DNA from: Acidobacteriota bacterium
Lineage (GTDB): Bacteria; Acidobacteriota; Terriglobia; Terriglobales; Acidobacteriaceae
DNA length: 7,013 bases
Direction: 5' to 3'
Assembly: GCA_025353435.1 (NCBI GenBank)
Contig: JANXQR010000730.1
Location: 1 to 7,013, forward strand
The translations under genes were made by a program, and so were the position numbers. This document shows, one piece after another, positions 1-5,972 of the stretch. Positions within the stretch are counted from its first letter, which is position 1. Each line of letters opens with the position of its first letter. The notes under the pieces were generated by a model. The model saw only the letters and a list, made by a program, of their open reading frames with translations. It ran no database searches and was not told where the DNA came from.

Positions 1-201
1 GTCCTGGTAGAAATCGGCGCAAAGCACGGCGAGTTTGTCCGTAGCATGAATGCAAGGGGAGTGCTGGTACGAGATCGCTCGAATGACCCCGGCTGTGACG
101 GTCGCGTGCGGATAACTATCGGTACGCGCGAACAGATGCGCCACGCCGCCGTGGCCATGCGCGAGGTAATTGCAGCCCTTCGTGACGGAGGAGATCAATG
201 A
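1..201 (+). CDS. hisC: Histidinol-phosphate aminotransferase, C-terminal fragment
   Basis: Partial gene entering from the left edge; 66 residues are visible before the TGA at 199-201. HisC is a PLP-dependent transaminase that converts imidazole-acetol phosphate plus glutamate to histidinol phosphate in the cytoplasm. The visible part carries the family's C-terminal signature: a GVLVRDRS segment (fragment residues 20-27), then PGC (30-32) and GRVRITIGT (34-42), whose Arg is expected to contact the substrate phosphate or carboxylate, followed by a helix ending in VIAALRDGGDQ. The PLP lysine lies outside the window. The stop overlaps the hisB start as ATGA, which supports co-transcription and translational coupling. 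Other class I/II aminotransferases share the fold, but the RITIGT pattern and the his neighbours make HisC the clear choice. Confidence 0.93.
   Translation, partial: VLVEIGAKHGEFVRSMNARGVLVRDRSNDPGCDGRVRITIGTREQMRHAAVAMREVIAALRDGGDQ
187..193 (+). promoter_or_regulatory. Ribosome binding site of hisB
   Basis: GGAGGAG lies inside the last codons of hisC; the GGAGG core ends 6 bases before the ATG at 198. It fixes the start of hisB, which gives the protein a slightly longer N-terminus than most bacterial family members. Confidence 0.8.
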
Positions 202-836
202 AGAAAGTAAAGCCTGCGCAAACTGATTCGAAGCCCAAATTGACGGCGCTTCGCACTGCAGGATTTGAGCGCAATACCACTGAAACCCAAATTGCGATCC
301 AACTCACGATTGAAGGCAAGGGCATTTATAAGGTCACTACGGGCATTCGTTTCTTCGATCACATGCTGGAACTGTTCACGCGGCACGGCGCATTTAACCT
401 CAACCTCAAGTGTGATGGCGATCTCGATGTTGACCAGCATCACACCGTCGAAGATGTTGGTATCGCGTTGGGCGAAGCGTTCGATCGAGCACTCGGCGAC
501 AAGCGCGGCATATTGCGGGCCGGCTATTTCCTGATGCCGATGGACGAGACGCTTGCGATTGCCGCGGTGGACCTGAGCGGGCGTGCGGCATTCGCCGTCG
601 ATACCAAGGTGCGGACGCGGCTGGTGGGTGATCTGCAGACTGAACTGGTGACGGATTTCTTCGAGGGTTTTGCTCGGGGGGCGCGTGCCAACGTGCATGT
701 GAAGACGATGTACGGCCGCTCCAATCATCACAAGATCGAGGCCATCTTCAAGGCATTTGCGCGGGCACTGCGGGTGGCATGCAGCCGGGACAAACAACTC
801 GGCGAAATGCTGCCATCCACGAAGGGCCTGCTCTGA
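198..836 (+). CDS. hisB: Imidazoleglycerol-phosphate dehydratase
   Basis: Predicted 212-residue cytoplasmic enzyme that dehydrates imidazole glycerol phosphate to imidazole-acetol phosphate, the substrate of the HisC encoded just upstream. Family signatures are intact: RNTTET at 25-30, FFDHML at 52-57, the metal-binding DVDQHHTVEDVG at 77-88, a second His pair in GRSNHHKIEA at 173-182, and the usual C-terminal STKGLL. The two His-His motifs bind the catalytic Mn in the family's 24-mer. This is the monofunctional dehydratase, not the fused HisB with a histidinol phosphatase domain found in enterobacteria; no phosphatase gene is visible here. About 18 residues precede the conserved core, rather more than the typical start, but the ATG overlaps the hisC stop (ATGA) and has a strong ribosome site. 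Its own stop overlaps the hisH start by one base. Confidence 0.97.
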   Translation: MKKVKPAQTDSKPKLTALRTAGFERNTTETQIAIQLTIEGKGIYKVTTGIRFFDHMLELFTRHGAFNLNLKCDGDLDVDQHHTVEDVGIALGEAFDRALGDKRGILRAGYFLMPMDETLAIAAVDLSGRAAFAVDTKVRTRLVGDLQTELVTDFFEGFARGARANVHVKTMYGRSNHHKIEAIFKAFARALRVACSRDKQLGEMLPSTKGLL

Positions 837-1441
837 TGCGCGTAACAGTTGTGGACTACAAAGCGGGCAATCTCACGTCGGTGCTCAAGGCGCTTCGTTA
901 CCTCGGCGCTGAGGTTGAGGTAACAGACAGCGATGCCGAAGTGATCGCCGGCGCTGAGCGGATCGTGTTGCCGGGAGTGGGGCACTTCGCGGCAACGAGT
1001 CGACTGGATCAAACTGGAATGACGCTTGCAGTTCGCGCCGCCATTGCAAGGGGAGTTCCATTCCTTGGAATTTGCGTTGGCATGCAGTGGCTGTATTCCG
1101 ATTCAAGCGAAGCTCCAGACCAGGCCGGCCTCGGACATTTTCCAGGGTTGTGCGCGCGCTTTCCTGAATGCGATCAGAAAGTGCCGCATGTCGGCTGGAA
1201 TTCGCTGAAAGCGCGAAAGGACTCGCGATTGCTGGCCGGGGTTGAGTCCGGTGAATTTGTCTATTTCACGCATTCGTATCGGGTTCCTGTCACTGACGAC
1301 ACGGCAGCAGAAGCGTATTACATCGAGCCTTTTGCGGCTGCCATAGAGCGAAGTAACGTAATGGGCGTGCAGTTTCATCCGGAGAAATCCGGAGAGACGG
1401 GATTGAAGATTCTGCGCAATTTTCTGGAGGCCAGATCATGA
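836..1441 (+). CDS. hisH: Imidazole glycerol phosphate synthase, glutaminase subunit
   Basis: Predicted 201-residue class I glutamine amidotransferase. It hydrolyses glutamine and channels ammonia to HisF, with which it forms the synthase that makes imidazole glycerol phosphate and AICAR. The catalytic triad is visible: Cys80 in FLGICVGMQ (76-84), and His181 and Glu183 in VQFHPEKSG (178-186). The N-terminus has the expected VVDYKAGNL (5-13), and LPGVGHF (45-51) forms the oxyanion-side strand. I chose ATG 836 because it overlaps the hisB stop (TGATG), has GAAGGG at 821-826 upstream, and gives the normal HisH N-terminus; an in-frame ATG at 779 would add 19 residues from within hisB and is unlikely. 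The partner hisF is not adjacent, as a membrane-protein gene lies between them. Confidence 0.97.
   Translation: MRVTVVDYKAGNLTSVLKALRYLGAEVEVTDSDAEVIAGAERIVLPGVGHFAATSRLDQTGMTLAVRAAIARGVPFLGICVGMQWLYSDSSEAPDQAGLGHFPGLCARFPECDQKVPHVGWNSLKARKDSRLLAGVESGEFVYFTHSYRVPVTDDTAAEAYYIEPFAAAIERSNVMGVQFHPEKSGETGLKILRNFLEARS
1426..1430 (+). promoter_or_regulatory. Ribosome binding site of the YcxB-like gene
   Basis: GGAGG sits inside the hisH 3' end, 7 bases before ATG 1438. This strong site shows that the embedded membrane-protein gene is translated, not a chance open frame. Confidence 0.75.
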
Positions 1442-1962
1442 AGCTCAGTTACACCCTAACGCTCGCAGATTACAAGGCAGCTCTACGGCTCCATTGGCAC
1501 CAAACACTCGGCAGGCGTTTGAGGGTTGCCGTGCTGCGCATTGCCATCCCCGCTTTGGCCGCCGCTGGATTGATGATCCTTCTCGTGTTCAAGGTTAGAG
1601 GAAGCACAGAGCTTTCTGCGGACATGATTGCGATCGAAATGGGCTTGATTCTTCTATCGATCACGTTACCTGTTGCGCGTTACTTCGATACACGAATATG
1701 CTTCAGGCGAATTTTTCCAAACACGACTTCGGCTCCAACTATTTCCGCTGAAATCGACAGCGAATGTATTCGCACGCAGAATCCTGGCGTCAGCGAAGGG
1801 AAGTTCTATTGGAAGGCAATTGTGAAATTCGTTCAGGACGACAAGGTTACGATGCTTTACATCGACAAGCGGCGATTCTTGTTCTTCCCAACGGACACCT
1901 TATCTCAATCCCAACGCGCCGAGCTCATGGCTCTTGCCGACCTCAACGTGGCGAAAAGGTAG
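1438..1962 (+). CDS. YcxB-like two-helix membrane protein inside the his operon
   Basis: Predicted 174-residue protein of unknown function. Residues about 31-51 (VLRIAIPALAAAGLMILLVF) and 62-82 form two hydrophobic segments joined by a short linker. A polar C-terminal domain (about 103-168) resembles the YcxB-like domain: an ISAEIDSECI strand, then SEGKFYWKAIVKF (119-131), then a DDKVTMLYIDKRRFLFFPTDTL segment (134-155, with Arg-Arg at 145-146), then a final helix. The Tyr-Trp followed by the basic/aromatic strand recalls the PH-like domains of this family; that assignment is from memory of the pattern. Its ATG overlaps the hisH stop (ATGA) and only 4 bases separate its stop from hisF, so it must be on the his transcript. 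It is visibly less GC-rich than its neighbours: 82 of 180 bases (46%) over 1681-1860 against 39 of 60 in hisF 2161-2220. That suggests later acquisition or relaxed selection. No link to histidine synthesis can be read from the sequence. Confidence 0.85.
   Translation: MKLSYTLTLADYKAALRLHWHQTLGRRLRVAVLRIAIPALAAAGLMILLVFKVRGSTELSADMIAIEMGLILLSITLPVARYFDTRICFRRIFPNTTSAPTISAEIDSECIRTQNPGVSEGKFYWKAIVKFVQDDKVTMLYIDKRRFLFFPTDTLSQSQRAELMALADLNVAKR
1954..1959 (+). promoter_or_regulatory. Ribosome binding site of hisF
   Basis: AAAAGG spans the last sense codons of the upstream gene and ends 7 bases before ATG 1967. It favours that start over the in-frame ATG at 1934, which lies inside the upstream gene. 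Confidence 0.6.
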
Positions 1963-1966
1963 CCGC

Positions 1967-2746
1967 ATGCTGACCAAACGAATCATCGCCTGCCTTGATG
2001 TGCATGACGGGCGCGTCGTAAAGGGTGTTCAGTTTATTGACCTTGTGGATGCTGGCGATCCAGCGCAACTGGCAGCGCGCCACGCCCGTGAGGGTGCTGA
2101 TGAAATAGTGTTGCTGGACATTACGGCAACGCATGAAGGCAGGCCCACGCTGCTCGAGACTGTGCGGCGGACTGCGCGTGAGTTGTTCGTACCGTTCACT
2201 GTGGGCGGCGGCATTCGCACGGCCGGCGATGCTGAACAGGTGTTTGAAGCGGGCGCGGACAAGGTGAGCGTGAACTCAGCGGCGCTTTCCGATCCTGGTT
2301 TGATTGATGCCATTGGACGCAACTTCGGGGCGCAGGCGGTGATTGTGGCCATCGATGCGCGGCGCGATCCTTCGGCCGCAGATCCGGTGCGCGACGCCCA
2401 GGTTTTTGTGCAGGGTGGACGCCAGCTTGCCGGACGGCGCGTCGTTGAGTGGGCGCGCGAGGCCGAAGCGCGCGGCGCGGGAGAGATCCTGCTCACGTCG
2501 ATGGATTCAGATGGTATGAGAGCTGGGTTCGACTGCGAATTGACAGCAGCCGTGAGCGAGGCGGTGCGAATCCCCGTCATTGCATCGGGAGGCGCAGGGA
2601 CCGTAGGTCATTTCGCGGATGTGTTTTCACGCGGCAAAGCGGACGCTGCGCTGGCTGCCAGTATCTTCCATTTCGGCGTGTCGAGCGCCCGAGCGCTGAA
2701 GCAAGAACTCGCTGCTGCGGGAGTGCCTGTGAGGTTGCCATGCTGA
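1967..2746 (+). CDS. hisF: Imidazole glycerol phosphate synthase, cyclase subunit
   Basis: Predicted 259-residue (beta/alpha)8 barrel that uses ammonia from HisH to convert PRFAR to imidazole glycerol phosphate and AICAR; AICAR feeds purine synthesis. The two catalytic aspartates known from the Thermotoga enzyme sit at the expected positions: Asp11 in ACLDVHDGRVVKG (8-20) and Asp130 in VIVAIDARRD (125-134). Phosphate-binding loops are VGGGIRT (79-85) and ASGGAG (206-211), and LLTSMDSDG (175-183) is the typical strand-6 loop. Length is about the family norm. ATG 1967 gives the standard MLTKRIIACLDV N-terminus. The gene starts 4 bases after the YcxB-like gene and overlaps hisA by 7 bases. Confidence 0.97.
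   Translation: MLTKRIIACLDVHDGRVVKGVQFIDLVDAGDPAQLAARHAREGADEIVLLDITATHEGRPTLLETVRRTARELFVPFTVGGGIRTAGDAEQVFEAGADKVSVNSAALSDPGLIDAIGRNFGAQAVIVAIDARRDPSAADPVRDAQVFVQGGRQLAGRRVVEWAREAEARGAGEILLTSMDSDGMRAGFDCELTAAVSEAVRIPVIASGGAGTVGHFADVFSRGKADAALAASIFHFGVSSARALKQELAAAGVPVRLPC
2730..2735 (+). promoter_or_regulatory. Ribosome binding site of hisA
   Basis: TGAGGT within the hisF 3' end, with its GAGG core 5 bases before ATG 2740. It supports the 7-base overlap of hisA with hisF. Confidence 0.55.
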
Positions 2747-3426
2747 TTCCATCCATCGATCTGCTCGGTGGACGTATCGTCCAGCTTGTTCAAGGCGAGA
2801 AATTGCGGCTTGCGTTTGATGACTTCAACTATTGGATCGAAAAGTTTTCGCGTTTTCCGGTTGTGCAGCTTATCGATCTCGATGCTGCGATGCGCCAGGG
2901 TGACAACTCCGAACTCGTGGCACAAATCGCGAAGCGTCTCCCGTGCCAGGTTGGCGGCGGCTTCCGCTCGGTTGAGGGCGTGCGGCAGGTGCTGGATCAA
3001 GGGGCGAAGCGCGTCATCGTGGGATCAGCGCTATTTTCTTCGGGAGAAGGCGGTGGAGCCGTAAACATCGGGTTTGCAGGAGAACTCGCGCGGGCAGTGG
3101 GAGCGGAACACCTTGTCGCAGGCATCGATACAAAAGCGGGCCGCATCGCTGTCAAAGGTTGGAAGGCGCATGTCGAATTAACGGCAGATGAAGCGATTCC
3201 GGAACTGGATCCGTACGTTGCCGGGTTTCTCTACACTCACGTGGATGGAGAAGGCATGATGCAGGGATTCCCGCTGGAGACAGCGGCGCGACTGCGCAAG
3301 CTTTCCACCCGCCAACTGATCGTCGCCGGCGGAATACGAAGTCAGAAGGAAATCGATGAGCTTGATTCGATGGGTGTTGACGCCGTGGTAGGGATGGCCA
3401 TATACACCGACGCCATTGCTGTGTAA
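2740..3426 (+). CDS. hisA: ProFAR isomerase, divergent HisA
   Basis: Predicted 228-residue (beta/alpha)8 barrel, expected to convert ProFAR to PRFAR by an Amadori rearrangement and so supply HisF. Supporting features are PSIDLLGG (4-11) with the catalytic Asp7, VGGGFRS (71-77) and AGGIRS (196-201) as the two phosphate-binding loops, and AGIDTKAGRIAVKGWK (127-142), where Asp130 is the second catalytic aspartate and GW the usual family pair. It is divergent: canonical bacterial HisA has a TDxxRDGTLxG strand-6 loop, whereas here it reads THVDGEGMMQG (166-176), keeping the Thr but replacing the Asp after it and the Arg-Asp-Gly. The protein is also some 15 residues shorter than the common bacterial form. 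The Asp pair and the operon position still make HisA the best call. Last gene of the his cluster; hisI/hisE do not follow. Confidence 0.93.
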   Translation: MLIPSIDLLGGRIVQLVQGEKLRLAFDDFNYWIEKFSRFPVVQLIDLDAAMRQGDNSELVAQIAKRLPCQVGGGFRSVEGVRQVLDQGAKRVIVGSALFSSGEGGGAVNIGFAGELARAVGAEHLVAGIDTKAGRIAVKGWKAHVELTADEAIPELDPYVAGFLYTHVDGEGMMQGFPLETAARLRKLSTRQLIVAGGIRSQKEIDELDSMGVDAVVGMAIYTDAIAV

Positions 3427-3441
3427 CTGGAGAGATCGAAG

Positions 3442-3479
3442 GAAGGTGTCTCGGCCACTGAGACACATAAAACACCTTC
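3442..3479 (+). repeat. Sliding inverted repeat downstream of hisA
   Basis: The 5' arm GAAGGTGTCTC (3442-3452) can pair two ways. GTGTCTC (3446-3452) matches GAGACAC (3460-3466) perfectly across a 7-base spacer, and GAAGGTGT (3442-3449) matches ACACCTTC (3472-3479) perfectly. The ACAC at 3463-3466 and at 3472-3475 compete for the same GTGT, so either pairing yields an 11-bp hairpin with a 9-base bulge on the 3' side. It begins 15 bases after the hisA stop, so it could end or protect the his transcript, but no T-run follows and a classical intrinsic terminator is not supported. The inner palindrome also overlaps the predicted -35 of the next gene, so an operator is an alternative. Confidence 0.7.
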
Positions 3480-3488
3480 GGCTATCCT
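3460..3488 (+). promoter_or_regulatory. Candidate promoter of the aminotransferase gene
   Basis: GAGACA (3460-3465; 4 of 6 matches to TTGACA) and TATCCT (3483-3488; 4 of 6 matches to TATAAT) are separated by 17 bases. This would start transcription near 3495, about 10 bases upstream of the aminotransferase ribosome site. The -35 lies in the right half of the GTGTCTC/GAGACAC palindrome. Matches are moderate, so this is a reasoned guess. Confidence 0.35.
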
Positions 3489-3504
3489 GAGAATGAAGTT
3501 CGAG

Positions 3505-3512
3505 AAAAGGGG
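3505..3512 (+). promoter_or_regulatory. Ribosome binding site deciding a GTG start
   Basis: AAAAGGGG ends 5 bases before GTG 3518. It supports this GTG over the in-frame ATG at 3560-3562, which has no comparable site and would cut into the conserved N-terminal arm. Confidence 0.7.
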
Positions 3513-3517
3513 ACTGC

Positions 3518-4693
3518 GTGAAAGCAACCAATCAAACTGGTATTCGGCTGGCCGGACGGATGGACGAAGTGGGTTTCTCCGACATCGTGCAAATCCGCAA
3601 CAAAGTCATGGCCATGCGCGCCGAAGGACACCAGGTTTACTCCCTGCACGGCGGAGAGCCCTTTTTCGAGACTCCGGACGATATCAAGTTCGCAGCCGTT
3701 CGCGCGCTAGTCGAAAACCAGACGCATTATGCTCCGTCTTCGGGCCTGCAGCCTCTTCGCGAGGCATTGGTACGCAAGCTCGCCGCTAAGAACGGAATCC
3801 ACGTGACCGCTGACGAAGTGATCGCGACGGTTGGCGGCTCGCAGGGATTGTATGCAGCATTCCAGATTGTTTTGGATCCAGGTGACGACGCATTGGTCTT
3901 TTCGCCTTACTGGACACCGATCGGCGATCTGGTGACAGGCGCGCAGGGCCGCCCACTGCTTGTCCCCACCATCACGGCGCGGCGCAATGGAATTCGCAAC
4001 ACACTCGAGCAATTCGCCACTCCAAAGACGCGCGCCATTTACTACAACACGCCGCAGAATCCAAGCGGACTCGTCTTCACGCGAGCCGAAGCGATCGAGG
4101 TGGCCTCATTCGCAATCGAGCGCGACCTCATCGTGATTGCCGATGAGGCCTACGAAGACCTGGTTTACGAAGGGGATCATGTCTCTATTGCATCTCTTCC
4201 GGGAATGGCAGACCGGACGATTACCTGCTTCACGTTTTCCAAAACCTATGCCATGACCGGCTGGCGCGCAGGATATGCCGTGGCTCGCGAGCCCTTCATG
4301 ACCGCACTTCGTAAGATGGTTCTTTACTCCACGAACGGCGTCACTACTCCCGTGCAATTTGCCATGATTCAGGCGCTCAAGACTCCCGAGTCGAAGATTG
4401 CCGCGCTTCGCGAAGAGTACCGTGTGCGCCGCGATCTGCTGGTGAAAGGTCTGAACGAGGTGGGCCTTGTATGCGATCCCCCGGCCGGCGCTTTTTATGC
4501 GTTCCCGAATGTCGAGAAGATACACAAGAACAGCCGCACCGCCGCGCAGATCCTGCTGGAAAAAGCGCACATCGCAACGATACCCGGCTCGGTATTCGGC
4601 GCACAGGGAGAAGGCCATTTGCGCTTCGGCTACGCCGTTCCTCCGAAGGAGATCGAGGACTGCGTCGCGTCTTTGCGCAAGTTTCTCGGATAA
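3518..4693 (+). CDS. Class I PLP aminotransferase, aspartate aminotransferase-like
   Basis: Predicted 391-residue cytoplasmic fold-type I enzyme transferring an amino group between an amino acid and a 2-oxo acid. Visible landmarks: GGEPFFETP (45-53) in the substrate arm; YAPSSGLQPLREA (71-83), typical of the subgroup; GGSQG (106-110), the PLP phosphate loop; YW at 131-132 stacking on the ring; YNTPQNPSG (176-184) with Asn181; IADEAYEDLVY (207-217) with Asp209 and Tyr212 contacting PLP; SKTYAMTGWRAGY (241-253) with the Schiff-base Lys242; and HLRFGYA (367-373) with Arg369, the substrate carboxylate arginine. All expected catalytic residues are present. Substrate preference (aspartate, aromatic, alanine or another) cannot be settled from sequence. 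Start is GTG 3518. It follows the his operon after a 91-base gap with its own candidate promoter, so it is probably a separate unit. Confidence 0.93.
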   Translation: MKATNQTGIRLAGRMDEVGFSDIVQIRNKVMAMRAEGHQVYSLHGGEPFFETPDDIKFAAVRALVENQTHYAPSSGLQPLREALVRKLAAKNGIHVTADEVIATVGGSQGLYAAFQIVLDPGDDALVFSPYWTPIGDLVTGAQGRPLLVPTITARRNGIRNTLEQFATPKTRAIYYNTPQNPSGLVFTRAEAIEVASFAIERDLIVIADEAYEDLVYEGDHVSIASLPGMADRTITCFTFSKTYAMTGWRAGYAVAREPFMTALRKMVLYSTNGVTTPVQFAMIQALKTPESKIAALREEYRVRRDLLVKGLNEVGLVCDPPAGAFYAFPNVEKIHKNSRTAAQILLEKAHIATIPGSVFGAQGEGHLRFGYAVPPKEIEDCVASLRKFLG

Positions 4694-4707
4694 ATTTCAG
4701 AGCATCT

Positions 4708-4750
4708 AATTCGCTGCGCATCCCGCGGTCCGCAAGATGCGCAGCGAATT
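4708..4750. terminator. Perfect 15-bp inverted repeat, probable terminator
   Basis: AATTCGCTGCGCATC (4708-4722) and GATGCGCAGCGAATT (4736-4750) are exact reverse complements around a 13-base loop that itself has a small GCG/CGC pairing. It begins 14 bases after the aminotransferase stop and ends before the threonine synthase start, where a transcription end is expected. The right arm ends in AATTT, giving only a short T-run on the + strand, so termination may be moderate. The stem is symmetric and could instead be an operator or a small dispersed repeat. Confidence 0.65.
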
Positions 4751-4775
4751 TGGCTGAGCGGTGGAGAAGCTTCGT

Positions 4776-4790
4776 TATGCTAGGCGTATG
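4776..4790 (+). promoter_or_regulatory. Candidate -10 box with leaderless start of threonine synthase
   Basis: TATGCT (4776-4781) lies 6 bases before ATG 4788, the spacing seen when transcription begins at the start codon itself. No Shine-Dalgarno sequence is found within the usual distance of this ATG. A -35 is poorly defined: TTGGCT at 4750-4755 is 20 bases away, longer than ideal. Confidence 0.35.
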
Positions 4791-5963
4791 CCCCGCATCG
4801 CCTTTCTCGAGTGCTCCCGCTGCCGTCTCCACCACGACCCCGCAACTCCACAGACGGTTTGCTCCGCTTGTACAGGCGCGCTCTATGTGCGCTACGATCT
4901 TTCGGCTGCCAGGGGCATTTCACAACGCGACCTCATTGGCACTTCATCAATGGACAAGCGCTGGAGCGGCATGGGCCGCTATCGGCAAGTGCTGCCGGAT
5001 GTGGAACCGGTAACCCTCGGCGAGGGCTGGACTCCCATGCTTCCCAGCCGCCGCTACGCCAACGTCTGGCTGAAGGAGGAGGGCGCCAATCCAACCGGCA
5101 CCTTCAAAGCGCGCGGACTTGCGATGGCCGTTTCGATGGCGCGGCACTACGGCCTGAGGAAGCTGGCAGCGCCCACTGCAGGGAATGCCGGCGGAGCCCT
5201 TGCGGCTTATGCGGCAGCCGCTGGTATCGAGGCGTATATCTTCATGCCTCGCGACACTCCGATGGCCAACCAGGTGGAGTGCCTCGCCTACGGCGCGCAT
5301 CTGACATTGGTGGATGGACTCATCTCCGACTGCGGCCGCATCGTTGCCGAGCGCAAAGCTGCCGAAGGATGGTTCGACGTCTCGACACTCAAAGAACCTT
5401 TCCGCGTGGAGGGGAAAAAGACCATGGGCTACGAATTGGTCGAGCAACTCGGATGGGAGTATCCCGACGCGGTCTTCTATCCCACCGGCGGGGGTGTTGG
5501 CCTGATCGGAATGTGGAAGGCATTTCAAGAGATGGAGGAGTTGGGTTGGGTCAGCGGCAAGCGCCCTAAGATGATTGCCATCCAAGCCGCGGGCTGTGCC
5601 CCTGTGGTGCGCGCATTTGAGCAGGGAGAAACCGCGAGCGTGATGTGGCAAAACGCGCACACAGGCGCCTCCGGCCTGCGCGTCCCCAAGCCATACGGCG
5701 ACACCATCATTCTCGATATTCTGCGCCAGTCGGACGGGACGGCGGTCGCTGTCACCGACGACCAGATCTTCGCTTCGCTAAGGGACTGGGCGAGTCACGA
5801 GGGCCTGTTGCTCTCCCCAGAAGGGGCAGCCGCCACAGCCGCATACGACTATCTAATATCCACGGGATTCCTAAGCAAAAACGATCGCGTGGTGCTATTC
5901 AACACCGGTTCAGGGAACAAATACACCGACGTGATCGGGGCGCGCGTGAATCAGACGCACTGA
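4788..5963 (+). CDS. thrC: Threonine synthase with N-terminal zinc ribbon
   Basis: Predicted 391-residue fold-type II PLP enzyme, expected to convert O-phosphohomoserine to threonine. Residues 9-28 form a small zinc ribbon (Cys9, Cys12, Cys25, Cys28), common in one branch of this family. The core follows: LGEGWTPM (77-84), NPTGTFKARG (101-110) with the PLP Lys107, PTAGNAGGA (129-137), the phosphate-binding PTGGGVGLIG (232-241), HTGASGLRVPKPYGD (291-305), SPEGAA (343-348) and FNTGSGNKY (371-379). I chose ATG 4788 because the conserved ribbon begins right after it; an in-frame GTG at 4761 would add nine residues and also lacks a clear ribosome site. Cysteate synthase and related ligand variants share the fold, so threonine synthase is the best rather than the only reading. 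It converges with the fmdB-like gene, with 9 bases between stops. Confidence 0.9.
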   Translation: MPRIAFLECSRCRLHHDPATPQTVCSACTGALYVRYDLSAARGISQRDLIGTSSMDKRWSGMGRYRQVLPDVEPVTLGEGWTPMLPSRRYANVWLKEEGANPTGTFKARGLAMAVSMARHYGLRKLAAPTAGNAGGALAAYAAAAGIEAYIFMPRDTPMANQVECLAYGAHLTLVDGLISDCGRIVAERKAAEGWFDVSTLKEPFRVEGKKTMGYELVEQLGWEYPDAVFYPTGGGVGLIGMWKAFQEMEELGWVSGKRPKMIAIQAAGCAPVVRAFEQGETASVMWQNAHTGASGLRVPKPYGDTIILDILRQSDGTAVAVTDDQIFASLRDWASHEGLLLSPEGAAATAAYDYLISTGFLSKNDRVVLFNTGSGNKYTDVIGARVNQTH

Positions 5964-5972
5964 GATCAAACG

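Noticed and set aside
1934..1966. Earlier in-frame ATG for hisF
   Set aside because: It would add 11 residues from inside the upstream gene; the family N-terminus and the AAAAGG site support ATG 1967.
2029..2580. Open frame of 183 codons on the - strand opposite hisF
   Set aside because: Ser/Ala/Arg-rich composition with no domain, wholly inside hisF, whose catalytic residues are intact on the + strand.
2449..2739. Extended N-terminus for hisA from an earlier in-frame start
   Set aside because: The extra 97 residues overlap hisF in another frame and look random; the HisA family begins at the MLIPSIDLL coded from 2740, which has its own ribosome site.
4106..4618. Open frame of 170 codons on the - strand opposite the aminotransferase
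   Set aside because: No family resemblance, and its boundaries are unrelated to any ribosome site or promoter; a shadow of the aminotransferase.
4947..5660. Open frame of 237 codons on the - strand opposite threonine synthase
   Set aside because: It lies wholly within a well-supported gene, has no recognisable motif and is rich in Ala, Arg, Gly and His, as expected of the antisense of a GC-rich gene.
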